A DNA stretch of 64,000 bases, from NCBI GenBank assembly GCA_023374045.1, contig CM041779.1, positions 271,036,062 to 271,100,061 of the forward strand, given 5' to 3'. Source of the stretch: Limonium bicolor (taxonomy: Eukaryota; Streptophyta; Magnoliopsida; Caryophyllales; Plumbaginaceae). The notes beneath the pieces were generated by a model. That model saw only the letters and a program-made list of their open reading frames with translations. It was not told the DNA's origin and did not search any database. The translations under genes were made by a program, and so were the position numbers. Of the stretch, positions 59,978 to 64,000 are shown piece by piece (the stretch's first letter is position 1; each line of letters begins with the position of its first letter).

Positions 59978-60489
59978 TAGATTCACATACTTTGTTGCGG
60001 ATCCCTTCTCTACTATCAACGGTAGTTGGCAATTAATAACGAATGACATCCATCGACTCCACCGAGCGTGATAAGACTCTTCAGCTCTTGAAACAACACT
60101 AATGGTGGGAAAACTAGAACCCAAAACCCACAAAACACAAAAAATCAAAACAAGCTGGACAAAACGGAAAAACACCATCGCTAGAGAGGAAACTAAGAAC
60201 TAAAATAATACTACTAAGTAAAACAACATGTGAAAGAGTAGAGAAAAAAGGGTGGCAAGGGAGAGAAAAGGATAAGAAGAAGAGAAGAGATGAGAAGCTT
60301 TCACCGCCAAGGACTACATTATTCCTAGCCATATTATGGCCATCATCAAGTTGCCAAAAAGGTTTTTTAAAAGATACTCAGGCTGTGATTCATACAATTG
60401 ATGGAAGAGTTGTTCTGGCCTAAAAGAGCTAAGTAGGTAGAAATGAGATAAAATATGTCTTAGGAAAATAGAAGGTGAGTTGGGTTTTA
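59978..60489. other. No recognisable gene
   Basis: Mostly AT-rich; 60080-60300 is A-rich and purine-rich on plus, giving spurious hydrophobic frames on minus. No transposon or gene signature was recognised. Confidence 0.4.
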
Positions 60490-61345
60490 AGTCGTTGGAT
60501 GCTCAACGAGGCTTTACTAACATGTCAAATTTAGAGAATCTTAAACAATCCCACTCTGCTTGTCTCTAAGGTGTTAAAGACAAAAGTATTTTCAGGATGG
60601 AATGATTCTAGAATCATCTCTAGACTGGACGGCCAGTCAAATTTGGTGATCTCTAATGATTGATATCCCAGTTCTTACGAATGGAGCAAGGAAACAAATT
60701 GGAAATGGTGAGAACACTCGAATTTGTCACATATGGCTCCCAAAAAAGTCGAGGGGTCAACCTTGGTCATGGTAGTTGCCAGAAGAGACCAGGGTTAATG
60801 GGAATGTTAGTGAGCTCATTAACCCCCAATCTCAGTCTTGGAACCAGTCTTTAATTAAGAATTCGTTTACAGAAGAGGATGCATCTTAGATGAACATATT
60901 CGGGATGGATCAAATCTAGAATCATCTATGGGATAGAGGTCTAGTCATATTTAGAGATCTCTAATGACCGTTATCCTAATTTTGGTATTGGAATCACCCC
61001 TGGGCTTGTCTCTCGGGTGTTAAAGGCAATAAATGTTTGGGAGTATCGATTCTGGAATCATCCCACGGTTGAAGGCCCAATAAAATTCAAAGTTCTTCAA
61101 TGGCTTCTATCCTAGTTGTTGCAAATGGATCAAGGAAATTAATTGGAAACCGCGGGAACACTTAAATTTGTGACAAATGGCTCTCAAAGAAGTTGGGGAG
61201 AGGGGTCAACCATGGCCATGGAAGTTGCCATAGGAGACTAGGGTTAATGGGAAAGTTAGTGAGCTCTATAACCTCTAATCTCGGTCTTGGAGCAAGTCTT
61301 TAATTAAAAATTGGTTTACAAAGGATGATGCATCAGTGGTTAGTA
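60490..61345 (+). repeat. Diverged tandem duplication, period about 446 bp
   Basis: 60558-60890 and 61004-61335 share successive phrases in the same order: CTTGTCTCT..GGTGTTAAAG, GATTCTRGAATCATC, TTGGAAA..GGGAACAC or GAGAACAC, GGGTTAATGGGAA..TTAGTGAGCTC and CAGTCTTTAATTAA or AAGTCTTTAATTAA. A third partial piece at about 60910-61000 repeats the AATCTAGAATCATCT part. Short frames only. Probably a decayed multi-copy repeat; no coding function was recognised. Confidence 0.65.
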
Positions 61346-62611
61346 ATATCCCACTAAGTCGAATAGATCAAGGGGATAGTTGGGTGTGGGATGTGAAAAA
61401 AGTGTTAAATTTATAGTTAAATCAGCGTGCCACTTTATTGTGGACAGACAAGGATCGGTTGAACCATAGTGAAACGGAAGGAATTATCCATATTTTAAAC
61501 CCAGTTAATTACATTTTGAATTGTAATTAACGTCGGTGTCATCTATTCCCTAGAGCTTTTTAATTATAGTTTAAAACCGTAATTAAAAGCCTTAATTGAG
61601 CGCTAGTCTAGAGAACTTTAGATTACGGTTTCTAGTCAAAATCGTAATCTAAAACTTTTTATCCTTTTTTTATTTTACAAAAATAAGGTAGAAACCTGTT
61701 GCAACAACACACACTAAATTGCATAATAGTATCATAAAAACTCCAACACATATATTTCGATTGAAGAAGTGCAACAAGTTTAAATACAATCACCACAGAA
61801 CATGCAAATAAAATGATGCTTAATCCAAAACCCGGCAATAGAAATGATGTCTAAAAACAACAAAATCCAGCAACCAAAACCCAGAATAGAAGTCTATACC
61901 AACCAATGACTATAACAACTTAAAAAAAGCATCTTTTACTAATCAACCTTCTCTCTTTGTCGCGCCATCCTTCTTCTTCTCTCTATGATTTTTTTAAAGT
62001 TACATACACGTCCAATTGGAAGGTTTACTTGTCTGGTGGGAAATGACATTCTAGGAGACTTCTCTTTGCACGTTTACAACCCTCACAAGAGGAGTGATCA
62101 AGGCTTTTTCTCTTTATCGACATCCACCGGTTCTACTTCTTTAATGCACACTATCTGCCTTGGTGACAACCAACTCAGGTTGTATATAGTGTACGTCTGT
62201 GTTAGGCTGTTATATACAAACTCATAGGTTAAAAATCAAACAGAGAAAGTGTTATAATAAAGACACATTTAAAATAAGCATTGAATTGTAGGGATGATTA
62301 TACCTGTTCGATGTGTCATTTTTCTTTTTAATCTGCCTAGCAGATAAGGTTGATCCGGTGACAGTCATAGGATCATCCTCTGGTGACAGTTGACCTTATG
62401 CAATAGAAATTTTTTGTGCTTCAGATTAAGTTGCAGAATATAATTTGACAAACCAATATGCATGAATTTGTAATAAGTTTCTAAGCTACGCAATATTGAA
62501 AACAAAACACAATATATTGACCTCAACAAGTTAGAAACAATACATAGATTCATCGAAAGCACAATATATTCCTCTGTAAAAACCCCATCTATTCAGAGGG
62601 CTAAAAACAAA
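61346..62611. other. No recognisable gene
   Basis: 61490-61660 contains short inverted phrases around TTAATTAC/GTAATTAA and ATTACGGTTT/AAAATCGTAAT, suggesting remnants of an inverted-repeat element. The remainder is AT-rich. An 80-codon frame at 61985-62227 has no recognisable content. Confidence 0.35.
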
Positions 62612-62745
62612 GTGTTCAACAACGCTTAAATATATACAATGGTTTAATAGCACGCTAGTGCATTCAACCACGCTCAAATATAGACAACAGTTTTCAACCA
62701 CGCTCAAATATAGACCACAGTTTTCAACCATGCTCAAACGGACTG
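62612..62745 (+). repeat. 30-bp tandem repeat
   Basis: TTCAACCACGCTCAAATATA recurs at 62663, 62693 and 62723 (the last diverged), with a more diverged copy at 62614. Confidence 0.8.
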
Positions 62746-63388
62746 TACAAATTTACATTTTTCAAAAATAGTTTGAAAAAATGATAGATTATCTAACGCA
62801 TCTAAGTATTTATTTCTGCATATCCTTGTAAACTAAGAAAAAGGAAGTACTTACGTTGCGGCGGGAGTAAATGATTCAACTTGTTTTAGAACGAAAAGTG
62901 ATGATCTGCGAATTAAAAAGCTTGTTTTAGAACAAAATAGGGAGAAAGAAAAGAGAAAGGAACGACAAGCAACGTACGTATACATGATATTATGTAAATG
63001 ACTAAAGAAAGGCCTACTGGCTGGGGGAGAGAGACAATAAAAATGAGAAACAACAAAAAGGAAGAAGAAGGGAATAGGAAACTTACCAAGATCGGGTTGA
63101 AGTAGAGAGTTTGTAGAAGTATGGTATCGGCTGGAGTAGAGTGAAGGTTTTTGATAGCAAAGATAGAAGATGAATAAGCATGTATGAGAAGTAGTGTACA
63201 CGTCCAATTGAGAAGGGTTTTATCGACAATTACTAATATTTGCAGAGAATATGAAAAATATAAACGACAACCAAATACTAATATTTTGTTCTCACAAAAA
63301 AAAGGTATATGGTGAGTTCCTTGAAACCGTAATCTACAGTCTGTAAAGAAAATCCATCTTCACCTCCAGTCCACTAATACCTCACAGT
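62746..63388. other. No recognisable gene
   Basis: A 118-codon minus frame (63207-62851) is rich in Phe and Ser, has low complexity and lacks any family motif. It is not supported as a gene. No transposon terminus was found. Confidence 0.35.
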
Positions 63389-64000
63389 AGATGTGGCAGT
63401 TCGGGTCAATCGGTTAGGGTTAATTTCAAATCGTCTAGTATTTGGTTTGGGTTGGATCGGATCGGGTGAATTCGGTTTGTTCGGGTTGAGTTTGGTTTGT
63501 TGAAATTTCGGGTCGGTTTGGATCGATTTGGGTGACTTTCAGTTTGGTTGACTTTCGGCTAGGTTGACTTTGGGTTGGGTAACTTTCGGTTTGGGTAGCC
63601 CCTGGTTTGTTAGGTTTTTTCGGGTCATGGGTCTAATTCGGGTCAATTATTTGATTATTACAAAATCAAGCAATTTAATAATCATGATATTTAAATTTGA
63701 CTTTAATTTATCTAAACAAGTATGAATGCATATAAAAGATTAGTTTAAACAAATAATTATGATTTACATCATATTATAATTATACATTAGTAATCAACAC
63801 TTAAGGTAACATAATTATTGATGTAGTTTTGTTTTATATAGTAGTTTCATTATTTTGAGAGGAGTTTAAATAAGGTATGTTCGTGGATAGTTATTAAATT
63901 TGTATCAAAGTGTAGTAACTTGTTATTTTAATCTATTAATGGTGACTACTTCGGTACTCCTCCTATTTTATTAGGGTACCTTCTTTCCTTAATTGAGTTA
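63389..64000 (+). mobile_element. Second copy of the TTCGGGTT element, cut by window end
   Basis: Starts AGATGTGGCAGTTCGGGTC and follows 30441-31040 closely, sharing ATCGGGTGAATTCGGTTTGT, AAGTATGAATGCATATAAA and TAATTATTGATGTAGTT. It extends past the window end, so its right terminus and target duplication cannot be seen. Confidence 0.8.

Noticed and set aside
62851..63207. 118-codon Phe/Ser-rich minus frame
   Set aside because: Low-complexity translation without motifs; the plus strand is simply purine-rich here.

Overview
This window is plant nuclear DNA, most likely from a eudicot with a repeat-rich genome. Evidence: two intron-containing plant genes (a Sec14/CRAL-TRIO protein and a PLS-class pentatricopeptide repeat protein with a DYW-type C-terminus), and plant-specific mobile elements (SIRE-like and other Ty1/copia, Ty3/gypsy with very long LTRs, a CACTA element carrying tnp2 and Ulp1-protease genes, Mutator-like elements). 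No rRNA, tRNA, CRISPR or bacterial-type genes were seen. The species cannot be named from the sequence.

Layout. 1-30 kb is a nest of Ty3/gypsy-like LTR debris. Its LTRs begin TGAAATACCCC and appear to end near a CCGCTG...GTTACA tail; LTR copies or pieces lie at 1-3365 (-), 6779-9857 (-), 9858-19879 (+), 19880-21656 (-) and 23635-23983 (+). The long + LTR is split by a young SIRE-like copia element (11412-16855, TSD GGAAA) that keeps an intact gag ORF but has lost most of pol. At 23984-28803 lies a second SIRE-like remnant carrying a decayed plant-transposon-protein ORF; its LTR is split by a solo LTR (27033-28537, TSD ACAAC). At 30441-32265 is a 1.8-kb element rich in TTCGGGTT with a 10-bp TSD; a second copy begins at 63389.

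32399-47269 is one CACTA transposon with decayed tnp2 and transposase/Ulp1 genes. A 5.8-kb non-autonomous Athila/Tat-like LTR element (40616-46448, TSD ATGAC) sits 81 bp past the Ulp1 stop codon.

48.2-53.2 kb is the only host-gene island: the Sec14-like gene (+, six exons, 48217-50153) and the PPR gene (-, two exons, 53198-51131) converge tail to tail. A Mutator-like element with ~545-bp terminal inverted repeats (53563-55245, 9-bp TSD) lies 365 bp upstream of the PPR start codon. A decayed copia element follows (about 55339-59977), then repeat-rich DNA with no recognisable gene to the window end.

The most unusual signal is a set of 22-bp palindromes spaced 59-74 bp. They occur four times in each of two long gypsy-like LTRs and three times in each LTR of the unrelated Athila/Tat-like element, two of the three sets sharing the core CTTGCAAG. 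No complete new multi-gene system was found.
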